Assembly: GCA_902794535.1 (NCBI GenBank)
Contig: CADBHQ010000035.1
Coordinates: 20,842 to 84,841 of the forward strand
Source: Fibrobacter succinogenes
Lineage (GTDB): Bacteria; Fibrobacterota; Fibrobacteria; Fibrobacterales; Fibrobacteraceae
Length of the DNA: 64,000 nucleotides
Reading direction: 5' to 3'
The notes beneath the pieces are model-generated. The model worked only from the letters and a program-made list of their open reading frames with translations. It was not told the DNA's origin and made no database searches. This document shows, piece by piece, positions 17,612 through 25,967 of this stretch. The number at the start of each line of letters is the position of its first letter. The first letter of the stretch is position 1. The translations under genes were made by a program, and so were the position numbers.

Positions 17612-18823
17612 ATGACACTTCAATCAAGTCGTGCAAAAATAAATGAAATAATGTATCTTTTGAAAAATTCATTACCCGACTCCTATAAAATAGTTTGTTT
17701 TGACAAACGATTTTTCTCTGATGTGACTATATATAGGAATAATGCTCTGTATGCCATTATCCAAACAGAGATTGATGGTTCTAAATTCACAGATTTTGAA
17801 TTGGAAAAGTCAAGAGCTCTGTTCGAACGAGTCTCTTCCTGTAGATTTTTTATTGTAATTAAAAAGGATATATGTGATATATTGGAGAAAGAAAATGGAG
17901 AATATTCTAATTATCAGGAAAAAAGTATATCAAAAGTTATAGATAAAATAACTGATGGCCGATTTTGGGGAATGTATGAAAACGAACTTGATAAAATTAA
18001 GTCGTGCTTGAAGGAAAATGGCTTAGAGAGATTTTCATCACGGATACAGAAGGATGAGAATGGTCCCTGCTATTTGCGAGAAAATGATACGGAGTCTTTT
18101 TTTAATAATCTTCTTTCGTCTGAAAAAGATTTTTCTTCTGTTTATCGATATACATCGTTTTCCTCTCTTTTTGAAACATTAAAGAATGAATCTTATAGAC
18201 TTAATTGTATTGTAGGAATGAATGATCCGACAGAAATAGATTATTTCGAAGATTATGTTGGTCCCGACTATTTACGATATTTACATGAAGAAAAAAATGA
18301 CATATTCATTTCGTCATGTTCAACTTTGGCTGACGATTTAACTATGTGGAGGCTTTATGGCGATAATGCCAAAGGAGTTTGCATTGAGTTTGATGTGCGT
18401 GGAAGTGATTATGGTTGTGTAAAGAACTTAGTGTCCTATGCAGATAAAAATGGGAAGAATGTAAAACTCAATATTGTAAGGGATTTGATTAAGTGCGGAC
18501 TTGATTTAAGAGGCCTTGAAAAATGGAAACATTTCTTTAAACCTTATGAATATAGTATTGAAAAAGAATATCGCGTGTTATTGACAAAAAAACTTGATGG
18601 AAATGATAAAAAAAGAAAATGGGTGGTAACAAATGATAATAGTATTCTAAATCCCGTTTATGATATTGGATTATTTGAGAAACCGATAAGTATGAAGAGA
18701 ATAATTCTTGGCCCTAAATGTCCAGAAAAAGAAATAAATAAAAAGCAAATTGAAGTAATGATGAAAGAAAAAGGAATTAATGGAATAGATGTTTGTATTT
18801 CAAAAATAAAAAATTACAGATGA
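17612..18823 (+). CDS. DUF2971 protein with extra N-terminal domain
   Basis: 403 aa. The C-terminal part (about 170-395) has the DUF2971 features YRYTSFSSLFETLKNESYRLN...MNDPTE and the motif LTMWRLYGDNAKGVCIEFD, the same LxxWRxYG...VCIxF seen in the gene at 2540-3502. The N-terminal 160 residues (YKIVCFDKRFFSDVTIYRNNALYAIIQTE) resemble the beta-sheet core of PD-(D/E)XK N-domains, but Gln-x-Glu stands where Glu-x-Lys would be expected, so activity is doubtful. It is the last gene of the array, 49 nt after the HNH gene and just before an inverted repeat copy. Confidence 0.75.
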   Translation: MTLQSSRAKINEIMYLLKNSLPDSYKIVCFDKRFFSDVTIYRNNALYAIIQTEIDGSKFTDFELEKSRALFERVSSCRFFIVIKKDICDILEKENGEYSNYQEKSISKVIDKITDGRFWGMYENELDKIKSCLKENGLERFSSRIQKDENGPCYLRENDTESFFNNLLSSEKDFSSVYRYTSFSSLFETLKNESYRLNCIVGMNDPTEIDYFEDYVGPDYLRYLHEEKNDIFISSCSTLADDLTMWRLYGDNAKGVCIEFDVRGSDYGCVKNLVSYADKNGKNVKLNIVRDLIKCGLDLRGLEKWKHFFKPYEYSIEKEYRVLLTKKLDGNDKKRKWVVTNDNSILNPVYDIGLFEKPISMKRIILGPKCPEKEINKKQIEVMMKEKGINGIDVCISKIKNYR

Positions 18824-18844
18824 TTACATTCGTACTTAGCGTTC

Positions 18845-18926
18845 GGGGCGTTGCGGGGTGTCCCCGCTAGAAAGGGTGGCGGATGCCGCGTCAGCGGCAG
18901 AAGCGAGGGGAAAACCTGCCCCTCCC
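18845..18926. repeat. GC-rich dispersed repeat, copy 3 (inverted relative to copy 2)
   Basis: It starts GGGCGTTGCGGGG and TGTCCCCGCTAGAAAGGGT, which is the exact reverse complement of 32 bases in copy 2. It then has GCGGATGCCGCG, AAGCGAGGGG and CCTGCCCCTCCC. It lies 21 nt after the DUF2971 stop and could also act as a transcript-end structure. Two hairpins can form. Confidence 0.7.
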
Positions 18927-18988
18927 AAAATAAAACCTTGAAATGTTAAATTATGTAATGCGAATGTCTTTACAGCAAGAAATTCTGA

Positions 18989-20245
18989 ATGGCGATAAAA
19001 TTAAAAAACGGCGATAAAAGTGGCGATAAAATGATGTCTGATGTTTTTGTCATAGGTGCCGGTTGTAGTGTCCCGTACGGATTCCCTACGGGTGCTATGC
19101 TGATGCAAAAGTTGAAAAATTTTGACTATAAAGATCGTATTGAGTATACGGCACAGCATTTGTTGGATAGACATTACCTCTTTGATTTATATCCAGAACG
19201 TTTGTGTATTACATTTGACGGGTATAAAGAAAAAGTAAGGCAAATTGTAGGTTATAATGGCAGGTTGAATTCGGAAAAACAAACAATAAACAATATTGTT
19301 TCTTCAATAGTAAAGAACTTTGCCAAGAGTATTCGCCATTCAATGATGGTTTCGACGGATGAGTTTCTAAAGAACCGCCTCAATCAGGAGAAATTAAACG
19401 AAGCTGATTTTGGTAAGCGTCTTATTGCTCGAGAAATTCTTATTGCAGAAAGGGAGTCTGAGAATCCTTATACGAGAGGTTCTGAAAGAAAAAAGAAAGA
19501 ACAATGGCTTGGCAACATCGATTGGATTCAGCATTTACTTTCTCGGATAGACCAGCAATCCAATTGGGAAAAAATCCTGAAACAAACGGTATTTCTTACC
19601 TTTAATTATGACCGCGTTCTAGAATATTGCATCTTCTTGTATTTGACATCGGACAAACAATATGCAGATGCTGACGCTCATTCATTCATAAAAGAAATGC
19701 AAATATACCATATCAATGGTTTTATCGGCCCCCTTGAGGAAATACCTTTTGGTGCTGTAGAGAATGGCAAGTATCAAAAAATTGCCGAGGGTATGGAAAC
19801 GGTCTGGGAAAAACGTTTGAATCGTGATGGATCAGAAAAAGAAAAGTATCAAGAATTCCTGAAAAAGGCACAGAGAGTCTATTTCATGGGTTTCTCTTAT
19901 ATTCCGGATAATCTTAATTCTATAGGAATTGATCCTGGTGCTGAAATCATTCGGAATGCAAAAGTTTATGCTACGGCCATGGGTTTGTCTTCTCAAAACC
20001 GTCTAAGGATTTCGACGTATTTGGATCTCAAGGACTTTGAAAAAAGAAACGAACCCGAGCCAATGCCCGAGATAGAAGTTCAATACCAACCGTTTAAGAA
20101 TAGTATTATGCGTCAACAGGAATATAAACAGAAAGAAAAACTGGCGAAAGATCAAATAAGAAGCAGACGAATTCGCTACGAAAACCGAATCCTCAAGGAC
20201 GCAAGTGCGGTTGACTTGATACTTGATTATTATACATTCCAGTAA
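18989..20245 (+). CDS. SIR2-like domain protein, putative NAD-consuming defence protein
   Basis: 418 aa. The N-terminal Rossmann loop is VFVIGAGCSVPYGFPTG (residues 19-35), as in SIR2-like defence domains. Further hallmarks are LTFNYDRVLEY (Asn206), YHINGFIGP (His241) and VYFMGFSYIPDNLN (about 298-310), matching the NAD-site Asn and catalytic His order of ThsA/DSR-type SIR2 proteins. The C-terminal tail is charged. The start is uncertain: ATG 18989 is followed by a GGCGATAAAA repeat, and ATG 19031 or 19034 would drop the first 14-15 residues. Related proteins deplete NAD on phage infection (family knowledge). It heads block C. Confidence 0.75.
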   Translation: MAIKLKNGDKSGDKMMSDVFVIGAGCSVPYGFPTGAMLMQKLKNFDYKDRIEYTAQHLLDRHYLFDLYPERLCITFDGYKEKVRQIVGYNGRLNSEKQTINNIVSSIVKNFAKSIRHSMMVSTDEFLKNRLNQEKLNEADFGKRLIAREILIAERESENPYTRGSERKKKEQWLGNIDWIQHLLSRIDQQSNWEKILKQTVFLTFNYDRVLEYCIFLYLTSDKQYADADAHSFIKEMQIYHINGFIGPLEEIPFGAVENGKYQKIAEGMETVWEKRLNRDGSEKEKYQEFLKKAQRVYFMGFSYIPDNLNSIGIDPGAEIIRNAKVYATAMGLSSQNRLRISTYLDLKDFEKRNEPEPMPEIEVQYQPFKNSIMRQQEYKQKEKLAKDQIRSRRIRYENRILKDASAVDLILDYYTFQ

Positions 20246-20277
20246 AAAGGCTGGGACTTTTATATATTAATTTCCAA

Positions 20278-21498
20278 ATGATAGACAAAATCACATTCAA
20301 AGATACAAATGGTGAAATAAAACTGGAAATCCCATTAAAACTAAAGAAACGGGTGCATCGAAAGCAATTCTTTGATGTGACTTATATTGATGATTTTCGC
20401 AAAATTATGAACATTCCTTTTTTTCAGAAAAGTAAGGAGTTTTCTCTGAAATTCAATTTGTGTTGTGCGGTTGCGGATAGACTGAATACATGTGTTGCGT
20501 ATTTGAATAAACATTTGAAGCATCCGAAAACAGAAGAAGATTTTTTGTCTTTTTTGATGTTTGCCTGCATGATGCGAGATGCTGTTGATGCTATCTTAGA
20601 GGAATTTGATGTTCAGTATAATTATCGAAATGAAGAATTGTTTCAGTTTTTTAAAGATGTATATGTAAACTCAAAAGTATATAACCCTGAAAAAGACATT
20701 CCTACAGATGACAAGTTTTTTGAATATTTTCGTTCCTTGACATTTGCCCATCCAGTAGAGACAAATCGTGCAAAGTTTCTTCGTAAGGAATTAAAGGAAA
20801 AACATTATTGTCCGTTTGTCCTCATAAATCGTTTTTGGGGAGATCCTGAATGTGTTGGAGCAAGGATTTATACGAACGTTAGCAAAGATATTTTGGATGT
20901 GTATATTCCGTTTGAGAGAATAAAAAACTATCTGAAATACAAATATGAACAATTATCGCTTGCTACGATTTATTTGAAACAAAAATACTTGGATTTGGAA
21001 ACGAGTTGGAAAAATGATAAGATTAATCGGGATTTACCCCCTCTTGAAATGCTGCAGAAAATAAAAGAGAAATTGGAACAAAGGTGTGAAGAAACAGGCG
21101 ATATTTCTGAATGTATTCTTTTCTTAAAATATAAGCCAAGTTTAAAGCAAAATGAAGAATCTACTTTAGAGTATCAAAAGGCAATTGTTTGCAGTTTGCC
21201 TTCTTTATGTGATGCAATTGAACAATTAGATTACGATAAATTATATTCTGTCATTGAATCGGTTCTTTATGTTAGACCGAAAAATGTTGAAAAGGTTGAT
21301 TATCAGCTTGGTTGCATTTATGCTGATTTAAATTCTGCTACAGATGATGCCAGGTATTTATACACATTGGGGTGTGTTCAATGGGTTGTAGATTCTTTTG
21401 CTCATAAGTGGGTGGATATAAAAGAAGAAATGTCTGCAGATGAAAAACGTTTTTTGATATCTGCAGCTTGTTATTTGGAAGAAAAGGCATCAAAATGA
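20278..21498 (+). CDS. Uncharacterised protein with HEPN-like Rx5H motif
   Basis: 406 aa, almost entirely helical, no family recognised. In the first half, FEYFRSLTFAHPVETNR contains Arg152-x5-His158, which fits the Rx4-6H active site of HEPN ribonucleases. A helix with MMRDAVDAILEEF precedes it, the usual position of the first HEPN helix. This is a motif-level inference. The C-terminal half has repeated helical pairs (YQKAIVCSLPSLCDAIEQL, YLYTLGCVQWVVDSFAHKW). It starts 32 nt after the SIR2-like gene and overlaps the next gene by 4 nt (ATGA), so it belongs to that unit. No clear ribosome site is seen. Confidence 0.6.
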   Translation: MIDKITFKDTNGEIKLEIPLKLKKRVHRKQFFDVTYIDDFRKIMNIPFFQKSKEFSLKFNLCCAVADRLNTCVAYLNKHLKHPKTEEDFLSFLMFACMMRDAVDAILEEFDVQYNYRNEELFQFFKDVYVNSKVYNPEKDIPTDDKFFEYFRSLTFAHPVETNRAKFLRKELKEKHYCPFVLINRFWGDPECVGARIYTNVSKDILDVYIPFERIKNYLKYKYEQLSLATIYLKQKYLDLETSWKNDKINRDLPPLEMLQKIKEKLEQRCEETGDISECILFLKYKPSLKQNEESTLEYQKAIVCSLPSLCDAIEQLDYDKLYSVIESVLYVRPKNVEKVDYQLGCIYADLNSATDDARYLYTLGCVQWVVDSFAHKWVDIKEEMSADEKRFLISAACYLEEKASK

Positions 21499-22076
21499 TT
21501 GAAACGATCCTTAAACGCATGCAGGCCCGTTATTCTCAAATGCTGGACACCTATTATCCGGCTTTTGAAGCTACGGGCTTCACGGAGCGTAATTTGACGT
21601 TCAATTTCTGCCATGAGGCGTTGCGCCTAAACGAAAACATGATTGTATGGCAAGAGGTTCCCTTAAGTGATAAGGAGCAACACTTGGATTCCATTATCTT
21701 TGATGATGTAAACAAGTCTATTTACATCGTTGAAGCCAAGCGCCTTGGAGCTGAAGGTGCTATTGGTTCCATCGAAAGTGATATGAATCGTTTAGACGAT
21801 TTGTCTATGGATTGGACGAAAATCCGTGGCATAGATGATATTTATGTTCCCGAGAGAAAGAACTACAAAAAGTATTTTGTGATTATGGTGGATCTTTGGG
21901 CACCACATGGAAGTACGGAAGAATCAGTCAAAAGCCACAAGAAATATGTTTCTTTTACTGAAAGGGTGAGGAAATTTGCTTATAACCAAATAGTTGGCCC
22001 ATTTAAGGTCAATGGCAGAACTTTGGATAACCAGGAATATTTTCTACTATGCGCCGTGAAGACGGTTGTGTCTTAA
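21495..22076 (+). CDS. PD-(D/E)XK nuclease-like protein
   Basis: 193 aa from the ATG that overlaps the upstream stop. The core reads EQHLDSIIFDDVNKSIYIVEAKRLG: Asp, about ten residues, then Glu-x-Lys, the PD-(D/E)XK catalytic pattern, preceded by a helix with a Glu (HEALRLNENMIVWQE). The remainder fits an alpha/beta fold (YFVIMVDLWAPHG). A nuclease acting with the SIR2-like and HEPN-like proteins is possible; it could also be an inactive, DNA-binding relative. Base composition is less AT-rich than the preceding gene. Confidence 0.65.
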   Translation: MIETILKRMQARYSQMLDTYYPAFEATGFTERNLTFNFCHEALRLNENMIVWQEVPLSDKEQHLDSIIFDDVNKSIYIVEAKRLGAEGAIGSIESDMNRLDDLSMDWTKIRGIDDIYVPERKNYKKYFVIMVDLWAPHGSTEESVKSHKKYVSFTERVRKFAYNQIVGPFKVNGRTLDNQEYFLLCAVKTVVS

Positions 22077-22110
22077 ATTTGAGGAATATTCAAATAAGCC
22101 GGATATAGCC

Positions 22111-22740
22111 ATGTTCTCCTTCATCAAAAGATTCTTTGAAACTCGACGCAATAAAGCTGCCGAACGCGATCAGTTGTGCCGCGAATTGCTGCAACGGTTG
22201 ACAAAGTTGTTGACGGATTACATAGATGTCGATAAGAGTAATAAAGATGCTCTTCGGAAATGGCTTGATGATAGTGAAAGAATGCTTGCTGAACAAGTGG
22301 ATTCGGTAGAATTCAAGAAGTCTTCTTTTTATGCGCAATTAAAACAGCAGTGGAAAACTTTTGATGCATTTAGAGCTCAGGCTTCCGAATCAATCCGTGC
22401 AATATCTATCAAAGAATGGCAAAAACGTGTAGATTCTGAACAAGTTTCAATGATGTTGAATCAGTGGAGCTCAGAACAAAAAAGTCAAAAGATTAAGGCT
22501 TCAAAATCAAAGAATCTAGACCGAAAAATAGGAAAGCTGGCGAATCAATCTGCTGAGTCGCCTTCTACTGAAAACGCTTGCTCTTGTTGTGGTAAAGACG
22601 GCAGAAAGAAGATGCTGTATTCAACGGAGGGCGAGGCGCTTATAGTTGCGGAGCACCGTTCTAAAGAAATAGGGATTCCGCTACATGTTTATCCATGCCC
22701 CAATGGGTGCGGATTTCATCTCACGAGTAATCAGGATTAA
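22111..22740 (+). CDS. Helical protein with C-terminal zinc ribbon
   Basis: About 209 aa from ATG 22111; a TTG at 22066 could extend it 15 residues and overlap the upstream stop. The first 160 residues are charged and helical (AAERDQLCRELLQRLTKLL, RKWLDDSERMLAEQ). The C-terminus has CSCCGKDGRKKM...GEAL...LHVYPCPNGCGFHLTS, a two-knuckle zinc ribbon of the type often found at the end of small phage and accessory proteins. No catalytic residues are seen. It is the last gene of block C. Confidence 0.65.
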   Translation: MFSFIKRFFETRRNKAAERDQLCRELLQRLTKLLTDYIDVDKSNKDALRKWLDDSERMLAEQVDSVEFKKSSFYAQLKQQWKTFDAFRAQASESIRAISIKEWQKRVDSEQVSMMLNQWSSEQKSQKIKASKSKNLDRKIGKLANQSAESPSTENACSCCGKDGRKKMLYSTEGEALIVAEHRSKEIGIPLHVYPCPNGCGFHLTSNQD

Positions 22741-22792
22741 GCGGTTGTCGCCATCATTAAGTATCATTTTGCCAACGTCGGCATAATGGTCT

Positions 22793-22978
22793 TTATTTCT
22801 TCCTCATCTTCCCGCTGGCAATTACCACCAGCAACGCGCCAGCGGCTACGCCGCCGACCTTCTTGACGTCGCTCCAGAATTGTCGGCGCTTTGCCTTGCA
22901 CTGCTCGCAAAGTTTCTCGGTGTCTTCGGGCTTTTCGCAGCCACACTTTTTGCAGGTGTTCCAGATTTTTTGAGTCAT
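22793..22978 (-). CDS. Small zinc-ribbon protein with hydrophobic tail
   Basis: 61 aa. CKKCGC near the N-terminus and LCEQCK 15 residues later make a four-Cys zinc site. A short hydrophobic helix (VAAGALLVVIA) and basic end KMRKK follow. AAGGAG 8 nt upstream of the ATG fixes the start. The longer frame upstream lacks a ribosome site. Probably a tail-anchored or membrane-associated small protein; function unknown. It is followed on the same strand, after 45 nt upstream, by the 265-aa hypothetical gene, so the two may be co-transcribed. Confidence 0.7.
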   Translation of the reverse strand: MTQKIWNTCKKCGCEKPEDTEKLCEQCKAKRRQFWSDVKKVGGVAAGALLVVIASGKMRKK

Positions 22979-23022
22979 CGCGAGATCTCCTTGGCGTCTG
23001 GATTCTAATATACTCAATTGCG

Positions 23023-23820
23023 TTAGATGAAGTCCTCTGCTTTCGGGACGTAATTCTCGGGGCATTCCTCTTTCTTGGTTTGCCGGAGCGCCTTGCGGAG
23101 CTTTGCGGCGAGTGTCTTGGATACGGGCTGCGAGGGTGGCAGCACGTCGACTGTAGGGGGCATGTGGGTTCTGATGCAGAAGACGTCTGCGTCTAAGGGG
23201 TTGAGGATGGCGACGACATAGCGGTCGTCGAGTATGTCCGGGTAGTTGTCCGGGAATTTTTCGCCGGTTGGTCCGCGGAGTGCATTCCAGATGGGTTTCA
23301 TCTGCTCCTTGGTGGCGGGCGTCTGCCAGACGATTGCGAGTTCCACGAATTCATCGTTCGCGATTTCTACGATGTCGCCTTCCTTGAAGCGGATGGTTTC
23401 GGGATCCCTGCCGTAAAAGCCGGTGTCGCCCAGTTCCATGTTCTTCCCGTCGCAACGGCATACGCCCGAGGTGCTGCTTACTTGCCAGAGGGTGCCGTCT
23501 TTCAGGTAGCGCCTGGTGGATATGTCCCTCATGCCCGAGATAATGTGGCCGAGCGGCCGTTCGCTGACGACAAAGCCGTAGAGGTCCCAGTCGCCTTGGG
23601 CGGCAATCCGCTTGATGTGCTTCTCGGCTTCGGCGAGCGTCTCGAAGTAGCCGGCGTCTGTCCCGAATATGCAGAATCCGGGCTTGTTGCGGTAATCTTT
23701 GGGGCGCCCGTCTTCGTCGAGGCGGTACTTGGGCGTTGAAAGGCCGACGATTTCATAAACTTGCAGTTTGTAGATCGTCTTGAAGTTTTCTCTGTCCACG
23801 CGGATGACTTTTATGCCCAT
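23023..23820 (-). CDS. Conserved hypothetical protein, 265 aa
   Basis: Start at MGIKVIRV, with AAGGAGG 5 nt upstream. The frame extends 15 codons further, but those lie before the ribosome site. There is no signal peptide. The sequence is alpha/beta with YKLQVYEIVGLSTPKYRLDEDG, a short region of repeated Gly-Arg turns (GKNMELGDTGFYGRDPE) and RFKEGDIVEIANDEFVELAIV, which looks like a small SH3-type beta barrel. The end is charged (KKEECPENYVPKAEDFI). I do not recognise the family. It is in the GC-balanced host-like composition, so probably not part of the accessory block. Confidence 0.65.
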   Translation of the reverse strand: MGIKVIRVDRENFKTIYKLQVYEIVGLSTPKYRLDEDGRPKDYRNKPGFCIFGTDAGYFETLAEAEKHIKRIAAQGDWDLYGFVVSERPLGHIISGMRDISTRRYLKDGTLWQVSSTSGVCRCDGKNMELGDTGFYGRDPETIRFKEGDIVEIANDEFVELAIVWQTPATKEQMKPIWNALRGPTGEKFPDNYPDILDDRYVVAILNPLDADVFCIRTHMPPTVDVLPPSQPVSKTLAAKLRKALRQTKKEECPENYVPKAEDFI

Positions 23821-23910
23821 GATGACCTCCTTATCTATATGAAATATAATCTCCAACTGCGACAAATAATGACATATAGGGAGGAAAATTTATTCCGACA
23901 TTAATCGTTC

Positions 23911-24300
23911 AATGAAACAGAAATGTCCAATACATTGTCCAATAAAATGTCCAATAAAGACTCAATAAAAGGCCGAAATTTTGCGGTCGAAAAGTTCGTC
24001 CGCAAATGAACCATGATTTCGGTTGGGTAATGAATTGGGTAATAAGTTGGGTGATAGGATAAACGACAGGATAAATGATAGGATAAGTGATAGGATAAAA
24101 CGGCCTTGACCCGAACAAGTGCCTGAACAGGCTGAGGGACTTGCCCGTGGAACTCGCCGAGATGGCACTATAAATGGTGGTCAAATAGGTGGTCAAATTG
24201 TATTGAACGATCGTCAAAAAGAAATAGTGTCGATTATAAAAGAAAAAAAACATACCTACGCGAAGTAGTTGAAGCGCTCTGTAAAATTTCGTTAGGCCTC
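23911..24300 (+). pseudogene. Decayed C-terminal part of an AlbA_2/ATPase regulator gene
   Basis: No intact ORF, but plus-strand frames give pieces typical of these regulators' linker and winged helix: MSNTLSNKMSNK (23923-23958), then LGDRINDRINDRISDRIK (about 24047-24103), a TGA at 24107, GGQIGGQIVLNDRQKEIV (24176-24229) and, after another frame change, LREVVEALCKIS. The linkers are 12-bp tandem units, for example GATAGGATAAAC-like x4 at 24053-24100, analogous to the NNRV repeats of the intact gene at 24438-25910. Frame breaks and stops show decay. The minus-strand ORF over the same bases is low-complexity and an artefact. Confidence 0.6.
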
Positions 24301-24336
24301 TTGCCAGTTTTCTGAATATTAGGTACATTACATCCC

Positions 24337-24376
24337 AGCGCGTCATTCCCTAGAAAGGAATGATGCGCTTTTGCTT
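24337..24376 (+). terminator. Terminator-like hairpin before the AlbA_2 regulator gene
   Basis: AGCGCGTCATTCC pairs with GGAATGATGCGCT (13 bp, one G-T pair, 7-nt loop) and is followed by TTTTGCTTT. It ends transcription from the decayed region or attenuates the leader of the regulator gene 60 nt downstream. Confidence 0.55.
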
Positions 24377-24437
24377 TATTTGGCTTTGCCGTAATGCGAG
24401 GGCGTTCCTAGTTGAAACAATAAATGCAGGAGGCCCT

Positions 24438-25910
24438 ATGGCAAGTGAAATCTTACGACAAACAGTTTCAATGAAACTTAAAAACGTTCTTGCAATCGGA
24501 GAAACTGTCGCTGTAGAATTCAAGCGCGCTGGCGGTCGTGTTGGCGACGATGTTTATGAGTCTGTGTGTGCTTTCTTAAATCGTTTCGGTGGCGATATTT
24601 ATCTCGGGGTCCTTGATAATGGTAAAGTTGAGGGCGTTCCAGAAAATGCGGCTATCGATATGATCAAGAACATCATCAATGTTGCGAATAATCCGACTCT
24701 ATTCCAGCCGACAACATATCTTGATCCAGAAATCATACGACACAACGGCAAGACGTTAATCCGTATTCATGTGCCACAGAGTTCCGAGGTGCATAGTTTT
24801 AAGCGGGTCGTTTATGACCGCGTGAATGACGCTGATGTCAAGGTTTCCGCAACTTCACAAATTGCGCAGATGTTCATTCGTAAACAGGGTATATTTACCG
24901 AACTGCGCATTTATCCGTATCTGAAAAAAGAGGACTTGCACCTGGAATTGCTTGACAGGGTGCGCCTTTTGGCGGTCAACAATGCTGGAGGCGACCATCC
25001 GTGGAAAAACATGGATGATGAGACATTGTTGAAGAGTGCCGGACTTTATACCATGGACTACGACTCGGATAAACCGGGATTCAACCTAGCGGCGGCACTC
25101 CTGCTTGGCCGTGACGAGGTGATCCATAGCATTTGTCCGGCGTATAGGACAGATGCCTTGCTTCGTCGTGAAAATGTTGATCGTTACGATGACCGTGATG
25201 TCGTAGATACGAACCTTATCAATAGTTACGAGCGTCTTTTTGCTTTTGCCCAAAAGCATTTGCCGGACAAGTTCTTTGTCGAGGATTCGTTCCGCAAGAG
25301 CCTTCGCAACATCATTGTCCGCGAAATGATTTCGAACACTCTGATGCACCGTGAGTTTACGAGTTCGTACCAGGCGAAGTTCATTATAGAACGAAACCGC
25401 ATGCTTGTCGAAAATGCGAACCGTGCACCAGCCCAAAAGATAATCACGCCTGAGAATTTGGAACCGAAGCCCAAGAACCCAACCATTGCGTCGTTTTTCA
25501 GGAATATCGGCTATGCCGACCAGCTTGGCTCGGGTGTCCGCAAAATGTTCCTTTATTCCAAGCCTTACGGCGGTGCCGATCCGACTTTTTCGGAAGACGA
25601 TGTGTTTAGAATAACAGTATCGCTGAATGATTATGTGGGAGAGCCTCAAAAAGAAGAGGTTAACAATAGGGTTAACAATAGGGTTAACAATAGGGTTAAC
25701 AGTAAATTCAGTGAGATTCAGCAAAAAATTATTAATGTATTGCGTGAAAAACCAGCAATAACGCAAAGGGAAATGTCCAAGTGCATATCCATTTCTCTTG
25801 TACATATAAATAAGAATATGAGAGCTTTGCAAAAAATGGGGGCCGTTCGCCGTGTTGGCAATAATAAACAGGGATCATGGATAGTTAATGAAGAAAAGGA
25901 GAAGTCTTAG
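24438..25910 (+). CDS. AlbA_2 (Schlafen-like) / HATPase_c_4 / winged-helix regulator
   Basis: 490 aa. The start at MASEILRQT is set by AGGAGG 5 nt upstream. Domain order: AlbA_2 nucleic-acid-binding fold (about 20-130, VAVEFKRAGGRVGDDVYESVCAFLNRFGGDIYLGV), a middle helical part, a GHKL-type ATPase-like domain (about 290-380, IIVREMISNTLMHREF and a SxYADQLGSGVRKM box), a repetitive linker NNRVNNRVNNRVN, and a C-terminal winged helix (about 425-480). Such proteins are common accessory transcriptional regulators. A decayed relative lies just upstream. The target is unknown; autoregulation or control of neighbouring accessory genes is plausible. Confidence 0.85.
   Translation: MASEILRQTVSMKLKNVLAIGETVAVEFKRAGGRVGDDVYESVCAFLNRFGGDIYLGVLDNGKVEGVPENAAIDMIKNIINVANNPTLFQPTTYLDPEIIRHNGKTLIRIHVPQSSEVHSFKRVVYDRVNDADVKVSATSQIAQMFIRKQGIFTELRIYPYLKKEDLHLELLDRVRLLAVNNAGGDHPWKNMDDETLLKSAGLYTMDYDSDKPGFNLAAALLLGRDEVIHSICPAYRTDALLRRENVDRYDDRDVVDTNLINSYERLFAFAQKHLPDKFFVEDSFRKSLRNIIVREMISNTLMHREFTSSYQAKFIIERNRMLVENANRAPAQKIITPENLEPKPKNPTIASFFRNIGYADQLGSGVRKMFLYSKPYGGADPTFSEDDVFRITVSLNDYVGEPQKEEVNNRVNNRVNNRVNSKFSEIQQKIINVLREKPAITQREMSKCISISLVHINKNMRALQKMGAVRRVGNNKQGSWIVNEEKEKS
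25659..25700 (+). repeat. 12-bp tandem repeat inside the regulator gene
   Basis: GTTAACAATAGG occurs three times in perfect tandem plus a partial fourth unit. It encodes Val-Asn-Asn-Arg repeats of the flexible linker before the winged helix. Copy-number change would alter linker length without a frameshift. Confidence 0.85.
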
Positions 25911-25967
25911 ACCTGTTGAACCCAACAAGTTGAATGGGGAGTTCGGTGAAAAATTCGGTGAAAAAAA

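Noticed and set aside
24053..24100. GATAGGATAA repeats as iterons of a replication origin
   Set aside because: They are in frame with linker-type residues of a decayed AlbA_2 gene, which explains them better.
23909..24346. Minus-strand ORF of 145 codons
   Set aside because: Repetitive Tyr/Pro/Ile sequence is the antisense shadow of the decayed plus-strand linker repeats; no ribosome site.
25659..25700. Tandem repeats resembling a CRISPR array or telomere-like DNA
   Set aside because: Units are 12 bp with no spacers and are in frame in an ORF, encoding a linker.
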